From Nelumbo lutea (taxonomy: Eukaryota; Streptophyta; Magnoliopsida; Proteales; Nelumbonaceae): DNA of 64,000 bases. Shown here piece by piece: positions 20,780 to 30,975 of the stretch (position 1 is the stretch's first letter; each line of letters starts with the position of its first letter). The notes below the pieces were generated by a model. It searched no databases. It was given only the letters and a program-made list of their open reading frames with translations, and was not told where the DNA came from. Position numbers and translations under genes: made by a program. The DNA is taken from contig JAKGHH010000001.1 of the NCBI GenBank assembly GCA_022828595.1, positions 204,681,813 to 204,745,812 on the forward strand, written 5' to 3'.

Positions 20780-21373
20780 ATGGAGTTGGAAGTCTACTGG
20801 TTCATTCTGTTGGCTTCTCTCTGTATCTATGGAGGTCTGAAATTATTCCTTCCGCGTCTCCTTCCACTCAACTCAGTTAAGCATAAAATAAATCTCCCAC
20901 CAGGACCCTTTACAGTGCTCGTCATACACAACTTGTTCTGTATTCGGAAGTCTTTTTCCGAAATTGAATGCATTCTTCGCTATTTACACACTAAGTATAT
21001 ATGGTTCCATCATCAAGCTCCACTTCGGCTTTCGCCCAGCCATTTTCATAACCGACCACGAACTTGCCCATAAAGCTCTCATCCAGCATGGCTCCATCTT
21101 TGCTGATCGTCCACTAGCCCTAGACCCCAACCGTTCCATCCCCAGCAACCAATACAACATCAGCTCTGCCACATATGGCCCACTCTGGCGTCTCTTCCAT
21201 CCGAATTTCACCTCCGAGATCCTCCATCCTTGTCGTCTCAAGTCCTACGGATATGCTCATAAATGAGTCCTGCAAATACTGACTAACAGGCTTAGGGAAC
21301 AAGCAACCAAACCCAGCGAACCCGTATGTGTAGTAGATCAGTTCCAATATTCGATGTTTTGCTTATTGGCACT
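20780..21373 (+). pseudogene. CYP89-like cytochrome P450 pseudogene, part 1 (N-terminus)
   Basis: Begins 'MELEVYWFILLASLCIYGG', a P450 N-terminal membrane anchor, then the proline hinge 'INLPPGPF'. It continues 'SIIKLHFGFRPAIFITDHEL', 'GSIFADRPLA' and 'SSATYGPLWRLF' (C-helix W-R region). The pattern fits the intronless plant CYP89 family. A 4-bp insertion near 21000 shifts the frame and a TGA at 21265 replaces an expected Trp. At 21373 the gene is cut by a 6.1-kb Tat element and resumes at 27463. CYP89A members are ER-anchored monooxygenases; one Arabidopsis member acts on chlorophyll catabolites. This copy is dead. Assignment to the exact subfamily is by memory of family motifs. Confidence 0.8.
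21369..21373 (+). repeat. Target-site duplication, left copy (gcact)
   Basis: gcact here and at 27463-27467 flanks the 6089-bp insertion exactly. It lies within the P450 reading frame. Confidence 0.95.
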
Positions 21374-21663
21374 TGTTAGTGCTCGGATTGGTTGAGGATA
21401 ACAAAGTAATTTTGCCCCTGAGCTCTGAAGGCGGGCCGAAGGATTCGGGGGTTCAGATATGGTATGTTGAGGCAGATCGTACGTCGAGTTCCATAGAAGC
21501 CGAAGGTTAGTAGCCAAAGTGCTACAAGACAGGGGATGTCAGAGGCCCCGAGTGGAAGCCCAAGGCAGAGACTCCAATGGTCAAGTTAGTACGAGGGTAT
21601 GAAGAGGGGAACCAAGTACGAACGAGGGATCTGAAGAGATTACTCAGACATTGGGTTCCCAAG
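21374..21663 (-). repeat. Inverted partial LTR (U5/R end) at the left terminus
   Basis: Reads tgttagtg... and matches the reverse complement of 27152-27462 over its whole length apart from an indel of about 20 bp. Similarity ends at 'gggttcccaag', where integrase sequence begins. It contains the end of the LTR, not its start. Confidence 0.93.
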
Positions 21664-22475
21664 ATGATAGGACAGCTGCCCGAAGACATGAATGAGGCAA
21701 AGTGACTCAGATGTCAGGCAACCCACTATGCCATGTTAAAGGGAAAACTGTACCGAAGATCCTTCACCTTGCCCTACCTTTGATGCCTCTGTCCAGAGGA
21801 GGGCGAGTATGTATTGCAAGAAATTCATGAAGGTATCTGCGGCAATCACCTCGGCGGAAGGGCCCTAGCCCAAAAAACTCTAAGGCACGGGTGCTTCTGG
21901 CAGACCCTCCACAAGGACGCCATCGACCTAGTGTGAAACTACGACCCATGCCAGAGGCACGCCAGCTTATGCCACCAACCGGCCACCACTCTCTCGGTCC
22001 TCAACAGCCCTTGGCCCTTCGCTAAGTGGGGGATGGACCTCCTTGGCCCTTTCCCATAGGCCATTGGGGGCAGAAAATACTTCATCGTCATTGTAGACTA
22101 CTTCACCAAGTGGATAGAAGCCGAGCCCCTGGTCACCATCATGGCTCGAGCAATCTAGAACTTCTTTTGGAAAAAATTATCTGTTGCTTCGGCCTACCCC
22201 ACTTGTTGGTCACCGACAATAGGAAGTGGTTTGATAACACCAAGTTATGGGAGTGGTGTGCCTCCCTCGGCATCAAGCAACAGTACACCTCGGTAGGCTA
22301 CCCCCAAACCAATGACTTAGCCGAACCTGGAGTGGGAAAGCTGGGTCCCAACTAGGAAGGCCCCTACAAGATTAAGCAAGTCGTCGGTCCCGACACCTTT
22401 CGCTTGGAGCATCTAGACGGAAGATGCATCCCTCAAACATGGAACTTGGAGAATCTCTGGATGTACTACAAGTAG
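21664..22475 (+). pseudogene. Tat element 1: integrase fragment
   Basis: Reads 'LPEDMNEAK', 'ATHYAMLKGKLYRRSFTLPY', 'VLQEIHEGICGNHLGGRALA' and 'PFAKWGMDLLGPFP' (first catalytic Asp). Then come 'DYFTKWIEAEPLVTI' and, after a frameshift near 22160, 'PHLLVTDN' (second Asp). It then jumps from 'YPQTNDLAEP' straight into the C-terminal 'GVGKLGPN', so the Glu region's distal part and about 400 bp present in the sister copy (34090-34490) are deleted. It ends 'LEHLDGR' ... 'LENLWMYYK'. Several TAG stops are present. Confidence 0.85.
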
Positions 22476-23335
22476 TTGTAATATCTTTTGGGGATGATTG
22501 AATGAATGAAGCAAAGTTCCCCTTCAGCTCAGTGCTCAGTGCATATACCTACTAAGTTCTTACAACTCTTCGGCTTCGCGACTGACAGGGGCGCATGACC
22601 TCCTAGAGGACCATGCCCTCTCATTGGACCAACGCTAAGACATAAACAACTAAGTAGCGAATACCTTAGCTGAACGACGCGTCAGAGTATACCAAGACGG
22701 TCGAGGCCTTACATCCCTCAATGCCCCACCTCAGCGGCGGCTGGCCTCTTGGACTTTTTCACTTAGCGCTATTAGCAAAGGTGACAACACCCTCTGAATG
22801 TTAAACGAGACCTTGTTGAAAGGAGCACATGGGGAGATGGGAGCTAGGCGAGCCTCAGTTCTACCTCGGCCATGCCAAAGCCAACACTTGGGGAAATGGG
22901 AGCCGGGTGAGCCTCAGCCCCGCCTTGGCCCCACCCATAGCTCAATAGGTCAGCTTACCTTTGCCTAAATACCCGCAGGAGGAAGAGAGCTAGGCAAGCT
23001 CCCACTTCGCCTCGGCCTCCTCCTCCCCATTGCAAATCACCTCGGCCTTACCTAAGTGAACACTTAGAGGGAAGTTAACCTAGGCAAGCCACAATTCGAT
23101 TGTATGGTTTTGCCTTGGCTGCCCTCCACTACATATCTAAGGCACGCGTGTAGCAAGCCTACTTGGGGGGGGGGGGGCAAAGGGCCCCTTGGCGAAAAAA
23201 TAAGACAACGAAGCAAAAACAAAATTCCACTGATTTCCATTATATTAGAAAGAAGGGCTTTATAAAAATTCATTCATGGCCTCCAAGGCTGAACACTTGT
23301 ACAGTATCAAAAACAAAAGAAAACAAAAATCTAGC
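22476..23335. other. Spacer between pol and the antisense frame of Tat element 1
   Basis: Non-coding. It is homologous to 34644-35500 in the other Tat element. It holds imperfect repeats of 'gggagc.aggcgagcctcagc' and a run of G at 23166-23177. No gene was found. Confidence 0.6.
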
Positions 23336-23340
23336 CTAGG

Positions 23341-26160
23341 TCTCACCACTTGTCGGAGGGGGAAGAGAGGAGTTAGCAGCCTCCTCGGGAGAATCGGGGA
23401 TCACCTTCAAAGATTCAGCGTCAAAGTTAGGTAGAGCCACTGCGAGTGTCTTCTTGGTATCCTCAATCCCATCCAAGTAAGCCCTGGAAGAGAGATCGGC
23501 TAGCTCCTTGGCTCGCTTCTCAGTCTCTTGGGCCTTCTTGGCGTCGACAACCCTTTGCCTAGTCTTCGCAACCCGCTTCATTGCATCCTCGGCCTTCCTC
23601 TCCACCTCAGAAACCTGCTTCTTCACCTCAGCAGCTTCCACCTCGTCCTGCTTAGAACACTGCTCAGCCTCAGAGAGGAGACTCTCGACATGAGCCCTCT
23701 CCATATGCTCTTTGGAGATGCCCTCTCCCGCATCCTTTAGCTGTGCCTTAACCTCCTTCCAAAACTTTTGCTCGTCGATGAGGCTTTGCTGGAACCTGTG
23801 ATATTTCTCCTCGGCGACGATGACAGCTTGCTGGAGCTTCCCTTTCACGTCCTCTATCTTGTCCATCTGGGATAGCGTCAACTTCAGACAATCCCTGAGG
23901 CCAACGAAGTGGAGGCAGACTTGCAACAAAGGAACAATTGGTATCCTACAGCAAAACAAATAACAATGAAGAGAAGGAAGCAAGTGTTACCTCAGCCAGG
24001 CTTTGCAGCCCCATGTTGTAGATCTTCTCTAGGGTGCTCCCCAGCATTTGGAAGTGATCCCATGAAAGAAGGGCCCTGCTCACTAAGTCCAGGCCGACCC
24101 CCTCATCGTGGATGGAGTCCCCTTCACGGATGTCCCACTGGGGACAAAAGATCTAGCTCGACTGCTCGGCGAGCTCCTCCAGCGGTGTGGGGGCAAAAAA
24201 TGGCCCCATTTGTTCCTTATGAGGCCTCCTTGGGACATCCCTTGATGAGACCCCAGTGCAGGCCACCTTTTGCGGTGGCTGATCCCTCGCAGCCTTTCGG
24301 CTGACCTCTTCTACCCCACTTCGAACTCTTGGGCGGGCTTCCTCGACCCATCAGCCGACTTCAGCAGCACCTTCTGCTCTCGCCTCATTTGGCCCTCATT
24401 GACGGGCCTCTTCCCCTAAGAAGGGATTTGTGGAGTGGCTCCCTTTGTAAGAGTCGCCAGAGTAGTCCCTTTTGTAGGGACCTATGAAACTATCCCTTTG
24501 GCGGGGAACTGACAAGAAGACCCCCCTTTGCGGAGACCGGGACCTTCTCCTTTGAAGCTGGCGTGTCCTTGGAGGGCCTCTGAGGCGTCTTCCCCCCCAC
24601 TTTCACCCACTCCTACATTGCACAAGCATGATCCATCAAGGTCTTCCGAGCGTCCATCGGCATCTTTGCAAACAGAATAAAGCTGTTAATAACGCAATGC
24701 AAAGACGAGGGTGAGGGAACAGGTTAAGGTAATACAGGGCCTCTCCTACCAAGGAGAGCAGGGCTAAGCCTCACAAAGACTAGTGGGACCTCCTCCTTCA
24801 CCAAAGGTTGGGCTCGGACTCTCCCCAGTTCAAGCAGCCGCATAAGATCATCGCTCTCCTCACTCGTGAGTAGGGGAACACTCTTCTCCATAGCCTGACT
24901 AACCTCTCCCCACCCTGACTTAAAGGACCAACCCTCGGGACAAGACAAAAAGAAAAATCTACCCTTCTAGTTGTGCACAGAAGAGGGGTTATCTATGGGC
25001 TTGAAAGTAATACATGCCACCTCCGTAAGAGTGCTTCCTCTGCACAAACCACACCAGGAAGAGCTCCGACGACAGTTCCACCCCTGGAACCGAGCCACCA
25101 CTAACATCGCCACTATAGTCCTAATGGCATTAGGCACTAGACCTATTCATGGGCCGGGCCAGGCCGGGCCGGGCTCGGGCCAGGCTTTTACTCTTTATTA
25201 ACAGAAAAATGTTAGGCCCGAGCCCGAGCCCGGCCCGACCAACGGGCCTACAACTTGGGCTCGAGCCCGGCCCTGATAAAAAGCCTGAAGCCTGACCTAA
25301 TAAAAGAAATTCGAATTTTTCCCTATTCAAATGAACATTATCTATTTTAATTCAGATGTTTTTTTCCCCTATTTAAATGAACAATGGGCCTACAAGTGAA
25401 TCAACAACCTTCTTAAGTCAAAAAATTTATTCAAATGGACATCACATAGGGTTTTTACTTAGGTTTAACTATAGGTCGGGCCGGGTTATTTTGGCAAAGC
25501 CCGAGCTCGGCTCAAATTTTGTGGGCCGGGCTTTTTAACCCAAGGTTAATCCCACGAGCCAAAAAGCCTGTTTAAGCCCGTCCAAGGGCAGGGCCGGCTC
25601 GTCGGGCCACCCGACCCATGAACAGGTCTATTAGGCACTAGTTGACTAAGGGTGATTCCATACGCCCTCAACAGTTCAGAAATCAATGGGCTAAGGGTGA
25701 TTCCCCCTCCTTAGGGGTCCATGGCTGATTGCCCACCTCAGGCACCCTCATACCATGGGACAAGGGGATTAAGTACTGCCTCGCCAGAGCCTTGACCTGA
25801 TCCCCGTCCAGAGAGTTTTCAAACCCCAGGTGTGGGAGATCGGTCCTAACTACTACTTGAGCAGCATCCTCAACCCTCATCCCGGGACAGGGTCTAGGTC
25901 TCTTCCCCCTTAGCTTGGGAGGACCCCTCGGCCTCCCTCGGTGTTACAGATGTGGCGCTCTCACAAGGAGGGTCATCGGCTTGACAGATGCCTTCGGTGC
26001 CCTTGGAGGCTACCCTCTCCCGAAGCACCTCAACCTGTTACCGAAGGGGAACAAAGACAAAAGGACTTAAAGGAGAAAGGGGAGAAGGGGTTTGGGTGGA
26101 GCTCCCCTCCAATTCATTCGGAAGACCATAGCACTCAAGTTTAGAATCTGAGAAAGACAT
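23341..26160 (-). pseudogene. Tat element 1: antisense ORF (aORF)
   Basis: A long gene-like frame runs opposite to pol, between pol and the 3' LTR. It starts at ATG 26160 with 'MSFSDSKLECYGL', as in the sister copy at 37278. The middle contains 'SCPEGWSFKSGW' (about 24905-24945) and 'LLTSEESDDLMRLLELGRV'. The C-terminal part (23341-23983, 215 codons open) is a strongly charged coiled coil (for example 'EVKKQVSEVERKAEDAMKRV'). The middle resembles proteins annotated as 'putative gypsy type transposon' or plant-mobile-domain-like in other plants; the function is unknown. It is broken by stops, frameshifts and the MITE at 25138-25630. Confidence 0.65.
25138..25630. mobile_element. hAT-like MITE, family 2, copy 3
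   Basis: A 493-bp element with ends tagacctattcatgggc and gcccatgaacaggtcta-type termini, and a perfect 8-bp duplication ttaggcac at 25130-25137 and 25631-25638. It lies in the antisense ORF of Tat element 1 and is therefore younger than that element. Confidence 0.9.
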
Positions 26161-26855
26161 CATTCGAGATTACCTAAAGGGAAGTAGAGGAAGAAGAAGT
26201 GAAAACGAAGTGTTGAAGATTGGAGAGTTTGGGAGCTGAGTTCACTTGAGAGTAAAGGTACTTAGAGGAAAATGACCAGGAAACTATCGTCAAGAGCCCT
26301 CTTCAAATAAGGATGAACGGCCCAGATATCTTGGGATCCAACGGCTGAGAAGCCACCGCCTCTATGACCCAACCATAGCGCGCTTCGTAATTGTTAACCT
26401 CGGAAGGCGAAACGATGCACTGCCAACGGCTTAGATCACCTCAAATCCAACGGTAGCGAACCAACTCCGCACCAGCGATCCAACTGCGTCACATCCTTGA
26501 ACACCCATCCTCGGAAGGCAAAACGATGCTTAGGGCAAACTAGCACTTCCTTCCACTACGACCATTGGCCCAGGCGACTCGATTCCGTGGACATGCATAC
26601 CGGTCCACCTGGGAGGTTGTTCCACGCACGAAAAGCCCCTTTGGGCCTAAACCCGTGTGGAGTATGGCCCCTGGTCACCTGTCCAAAGCAATAGTGCCAT
26701 AGATCACCTATAGCCTCGGCCCCACTAATGAAGATGAACCAGGCAGAGATGCAATAGAGAAAGCCACTGTAGGGTACTGCTTGACTACTAGACCCACTGG
26801 CGCCCACCATTACTCTTCCCATCAACCAAAACCGAATCTTCCATCTCGGTCTCGG

Positions 26856-26869
26856 GAGTGGGGGGCAAG
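26856..26869 (+). other. Tat element 1: polypurine tract
   Basis: gagtggggggcaag immediately precedes the LTR start tgatatggg. The other Tat element has the same tract at 37995-38008. Confidence 0.85.
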
Positions 26870-27462
26870 TGATATGGGTTAGCCTAGCATAGCCCATCTT
26901 GGGCTGGGAGAACTGATCCATGAGTGCTAGATCCAGGGACACGTCTCATCATAACGGGGGCTACCCTGCTCCCCTCGTACGGAGCCAATTGCGGAGTGCC
27001 CACGCATCCCCGCGATGCCCACTAACTGCCCTCATACGACTTCCATCTTTGGCGTTCATCTCAACCAACCTCCAGGCGGCTCAAGTATAAATAGAGGGTA
27101 CCCTTCTCCAGGTGAGGGACCAGAACCCGGAAAGAACTTCAATTCATTCTTCTTGGGAACCCAGTGTCTATGAGTAGTCTCTTCAGATCCCTCATTTGTA
27201 TTTGGTTCCCCTCTTTGTACCCTTATACTAACTTGGCTGTCAGAGTCTCCGCCTCAGGCTTTCACCTGGGGCCTTTGACATCCCGTCTTGTAGTACTTTA
27301 GCTACTAGTCTTCGGCTTCTACGGAACTCGGCATACGATCTGCCTCAGCCTACAAGTCCTCGGCCTTGGCATACCATATCCAAACCCCCGAAGCGTTCGG
27401 CCCGCCTTCAGATCTCAAAGGCAAAATTATTTTGTTGTCCTCAGCCAATCCTAACACTAACA
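26870..27462 (+). repeat. Tat element 1: 3' LTR
   Basis: A 593-bp LTR from tgatatgggttagcc to cctaacactaaca. A TATA box (agtataaataga) lies near 27084-27096. Its last 311 bp recur inverted at the left end of the element. Confidence 0.9.
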
Positions 27463-28226
27463 GCACTATGTGTTTTGGAGAAAAACTTGATGAGAATATC
27501 ATCAAAGACGTCGAAACCATTTAGCGGAAGGCTCTTGACTAGTTTTGGACGATTCAACGTACTTGCCTTAGTTCCCAGATTGGGAAGATCATATTCCAAA
27601 AGAAGTAGAAGGAGCTGTATGAGATGCGACGTAATAAAAAAGGTGTTCTGATTCCTCTAATACGAGCTCGACAAAAAGGGGAGAAGAAGCAAAGTAGCAA
27701 TAAGGAAGGGAAGGACGAGACAGTCCTCTGCTACGTCGATACGTTGCTCAATCTTCGATTACCCGACAGAGGACAGAAGCTCACGGAGGAGGAGATAGTG
27801 TCTCTACGCTCGGAATTTCTAAATGCTGGCACCAACACAACATCTACTGCTTTGCAGTGGATCATGGCAAATCTGGTGAAGCATCCACAGGTCCAAGCGA
27901 AGTTGCTCTCGAAGATTAATGAACGGGTGGTGGGGTCTGGAGAAGAAATCAAAGAAGATCTGCAAAAGATGCCATATCTAAAGGCAGTGGTGTTGGAGGG
28001 TCTGAGAAGACACCCACTGGCACACTTCGTGCTGCCACACGCAGTCAAAAAGGATATCACCTTAGATGGGTATCTTGTACCCAAGAATGAAATAGTGGAT
28101 TTCATGGTAGCACAAATGGGTGGGACCCAAATGCTTGGGTGGACCCTATGGAGTTCAAGCCTTGGAAATGCTTGATATAGCCGGGAGTAGAGAGATTAAG
28201 ATGATGCCATTTGGGGCAGGGAGGAG
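27463..28226 (+). pseudogene. CYP89-like P450 pseudogene, part 2 (I-helix to heme loop)
   Basis: Resumes after the Tat insertion with 'MCFGEKLDENIIKDVETI', in a different frame from part 1. Several TAG stops fall between 27520 and 27610. A 183-codon open piece then reads 'CYVDTLLNLRLP' and 'SEFLNAGTNTTSTALQW' (I-helix A-G-T-N-T-T). It also has 'VVLEGLRRHP' (K-helix E-x-x-R) and 'FVLPHAVKKDITLDGYLVPK'. A frameshift near 28118 precedes 'DPMEFKP'-type sequence. The piece ends at 'REIKMMPFGAGR', inside the heme-binding loop, where a 1.5-kb element has inserted. Confidence 0.88.
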
Positions 28227-29732
28227 TGATAGCTATAAATATATAACACCTAGCAAGTGCACTAGTTATCAAGTAGTATAAAAATATCGTTCCCACGGGG
28301 ATTTTAACAAAATAAGTATTAGAACCACCGTCTTCCTAATTATCTGGACAATCAAATTTCATATTGAGCAAAGATCTACTAAAAATAAAAACTAGAGAAA
28401 GATAATAGAAACAAAGGTGATAACTAACCGAATCTGCAATGGATGGAATCGCTAGGACTTTAGGTCCACCTAACCAATGTAATGAATATTGATGGGTCCG
28501 ATTATCCAAAACTAATTGTCATTCCCATAAGCTGAGATTTTCCCAATTTTATTTAATATTCTCTCTCGAGATATACTAAACCTATGCCCATCAGGTAACT
28601 CTTCGATCACTCGAGTAGAGCTCTCAAGATGGAAGTGCATTAAGTCCAAGAAAACCATTAAATTTAGATGAATCATGTATATATATATCTCTATATACCA
28701 TTCAATTCACACTATGAATTATTCTGTCAATTATGTGAATTTCTCTCTCAATTCATTCACATAACCCAAATAATTTAAGAAATGGCCAAGCTCTTAATTG
28801 CATTAAGCACAATAATTCATAGACTATATGGAAATCACAATCTTGGATAAATCAAGAAAATAAAAATATATTCATTAACACGGTTAGGCTTTCCATAGAC
28901 CTAGCAAGAAACAAATCAGTTCATGATGGAATAATTAAAACAAACATAGGGGAAGAAAGAACTCTTGAATTCGCCCATGGTGCTGAGATCTCCTCTTCTT
29001 GAAGTTTCTTGAATTCTTGAACCTTTCTTGAACCCTTCTTGACTGATTGCTCCTTGCTTCTTGATTCAGTTCAAAAGTTGAATGATTGAATGGTTCAGTC
29101 CTCCATCCTCTAAAGCTGGTCCCCCCCCTCCTTTAATATAGATTAAAGGGGAGGGGGTGGTTTCCTACTTTCTCTTGAAGTTGATCTTTATAAGAAATAG
29201 AAAGTCTATCCTAATTCTAATCCTATCTCTTTATCTCTTGAACTCAATCCTTTTAATCACTTTAAGATTACATCAAGAATTTAAATCTAGAAGGATTCTT
29301 CTTGGTTTCTTGTTCTTGGATTCGTAATAGACATCTTCTACGAATTGGGCTTCAGCCAGGCTTTTCTGCGAGTTGGGCTTCAAACTGTAAGATTGGGCCT
29401 TCCTATGAATTTTCCGCGACTTCGGGCTCAGAATTGACTTCGATTTAGGCGCCGAATATGCGAAAGCCCAAAACATGAAAGTTGTGGATTTTCTCTTATC
29501 TTTCTAGTGGATCTTGAATCAGTCCATTCGGAGTTCAGAGACGCGAGTTAGGCCCAAATCACTAAATGATGTCAAAACTATAAAAAATCATCCGATTTGT
29601 CTTTCTTTGCTCTTGATGCCTTCTTTCATATCCTGGACCAAAATATAAGAGATATGAGCTCAATTAGATGCTAATTTAGTATAAAAGATAGAATAATTGG
29701 GGATAAAAATATGATAAATTCTACTCTCATCA
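28227..29732. mobile_element. 1.5-kb TG...CA insertion in the heme-loop codons
   Basis: Starts tgatagctataaat and ends ctactctcatca. It is flanked by aggag (28222-28226) and aggtg (29733-29737), one mismatch. Removing it restores the P450 heme-binding Arg-Ile-Cys-Pro-Gly codons, which fixes its ends. Near its left end it carries tatcgttcccacggggat, a phrase I associate with a widespread plant repeat. No coding domain is seen. It is best read as a solo LTR or small non-autonomous LTR element of unknown family. Confidence 0.7.
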
Positions 29733-29905
29733 AGGTGGATCTGCCCTGGTATTTACTTGGCTTTGCTTCATCTGGAGTACTTTGTGGCCAATTTGGTTAG
29801 GGAATTTGAGTGGACGGCCAAGGATGGAGATGAGGTTGACTTGTCAAGAAACTAGTATTCACCACCGTGACGAAGAAACCCTTGAGGGACCAAATATTGC
29901 CGAGG
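29733..29905 (+). pseudogene. CYP89-like P450 pseudogene, part 3 (C-terminus)
   Basis: Continues from the heme loop with the Cys codon ('ICPG' at about 29738-29749), then '[18 protein letters not shown]' and 'KDGDEVDL'. A frameshift and stops follow. These are the L-helix and C-terminal strands of plant P450s. The original stop codon is not certain. About 100 bp of AT-rich, probably former 3' UTR, follows to 29999. Confidence 0.85.
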
Positions 29906-29999
29906 AAAATAGTCTATCGTAACCATATATTTTAACTCCTTCCTCCTATATATTAATTTAATTTTATTCACGAAATAAAATAACCTTGATGTTTATTAA

Positions 30000-30011
30000 G
30001 GCTATGTTTGG
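30000..30011. mobile_element. Left stub of a Tourist-like MITE split by Tat element 2
   Basis: ggctatgtttgg is the first 12 bp of a MITE of about 125 bp that continues at 48110-48227. The other end, inverted, reads ggctgtgtttggtttgaa, an almost perfect terminal inverted repeat. The flanking taa / tag would fit a 3-bp Tourist/PIF-type duplication. Confidence 0.75.
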
Positions 30012-30609
30012 TGATGTGGGGTGACCTAACACAGCCCATTCGGGGCTGGGAGGCTCAGCCCACGAGCGCTAGATTAGGGAACGAGATCCGCTATAGCAGG
30101 GGTTATCCTGGTTACTTCGTATGGAACCAAATGTAGAGCTCTCACATGGCCTTGCCAGAACTGCTGACGGTTCCCGTGTGGCTCCCATCTTAGGCGTTTA
30201 TCTCCACGTACCTCTAGGCAGTTCAAGTATAAATAGGGGTGCCCCCCTCTAGGTAAAGGGGTTACAAACTTGAGACTTATCACTATTGCAATTATTGCTC
30301 TTGTGACTTTAGTCTAGAACTAGCTACTAGGGCCCTACCCTGGTACTCTCCTCTCTCTTCGTGCCCCATACTAACTTGACCGTGGGAGACTCTGCCTCGG
30401 GTTCTCACCCGGGGCCCTTTGACGAGTTCCTATCTTGCAGCACCTTGGTCGTGTGCCTTTGGCTTCTACCGTACTCGGAGACCACCCCGCCATGGCCTAC
30501 ACACCTCGACTTCAGCAGTGTCCTCTCCGATTCTTCAAAGCCTTTGGCCTACCTTCGGAGCCCAGGGGCAAAATTACCTTATTGCCCTCTGCTATCCCGA
30601 GAATCAACA
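30012..30609 (+). repeat. Tat element 2: 5' LTR
   Basis: A 598-bp LTR with a TATA box (agtataaatagg) near 30227-30238. The 3' LTR has a deletion of about 85 bp near its start relative to this copy. Confidence 0.93.
30227..30238 (+). promoter_or_regulatory. LTR TATA box
   Basis: agtataaatagg in the 5' LTR. The same box is conserved in the 3' LTR near 38160 and in Tat element 1. Confidence 0.7.
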
Positions 30610-30628
30610 ATTGGCGCCGTCTATGGGA
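30610..30628 (+). other. Tat element 2: primer binding site
   Basis: attggcgccgtctatggga directly follows the 5' LTR. The TTGGCGCCGTC..TGGGA form is usual in Tat-lineage Ty3 elements. Confidence 0.9.
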
Positions 30629-30698
30629 ATGACACTGATACGTTTCTCAAAAAGAACTAAAGCAAATTAACTAATCCCTGAGCTCCAACAATTCAGCA

Positions 30699-30975
30699 TG
30701 GTACAAAGAACGAGAAACACGAAAAATCTCATGACCAATGAACAATTCCCGATTCAGCAGTACATCAGAGGTGAGGCTGGCACCTCGTCCCCTCAGCAAC
30801 AACAACAGCAACATCAATAAGCAGTAGGCGTCATTGACGTCAAAAGTGGGAGGCACGGCCTCAGGTGGAGCCTCAGCTTCAGCTTGCAAAGCCTACGCTA
30901 GGTAGTTGAACATACAGGGGCCGACCCCCAAGAAGTTGAAACAAAGCCCTCTCCTTCACTGACAAGGACCTGAAG
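30699..30975 (+). pseudogene. Tat element 2: gag stub
   Basis: From ATG 30699 the frame reads 'MVQRTRNTKNLMTNEQF' and a Gln-rich run, then hits a stop. Only about 270 bp separate it from the protease, whereas Tat gag genes are normally well over 1 kb. Nearly all of gag, including the zinc knuckle, has been deleted. Confidence 0.55.

Larger units (their letters stand above)
21374..27462 (+). mobile_element. Rearranged Ty3/Tat element with inverted terminal LTRs
   Basis: A 6089-bp insertion in the P450 pseudogene with a perfect 5-bp duplication gcact. Contents: an inverted partial LTR (21374-21663), an integrase fragment on +, a spacer, an antisense frame on -, a polypurine tract and a full 3' LTR on + (26870-27462). 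The 5' LTR, PBS, gag, protease and RT are missing. The left end is the complement of the LTR's U5 end, so both outer termini are U5. The layout otherwise parallels the element at 30012. An hAT MITE (25138-25630) has since entered it. Confidence 0.9.
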
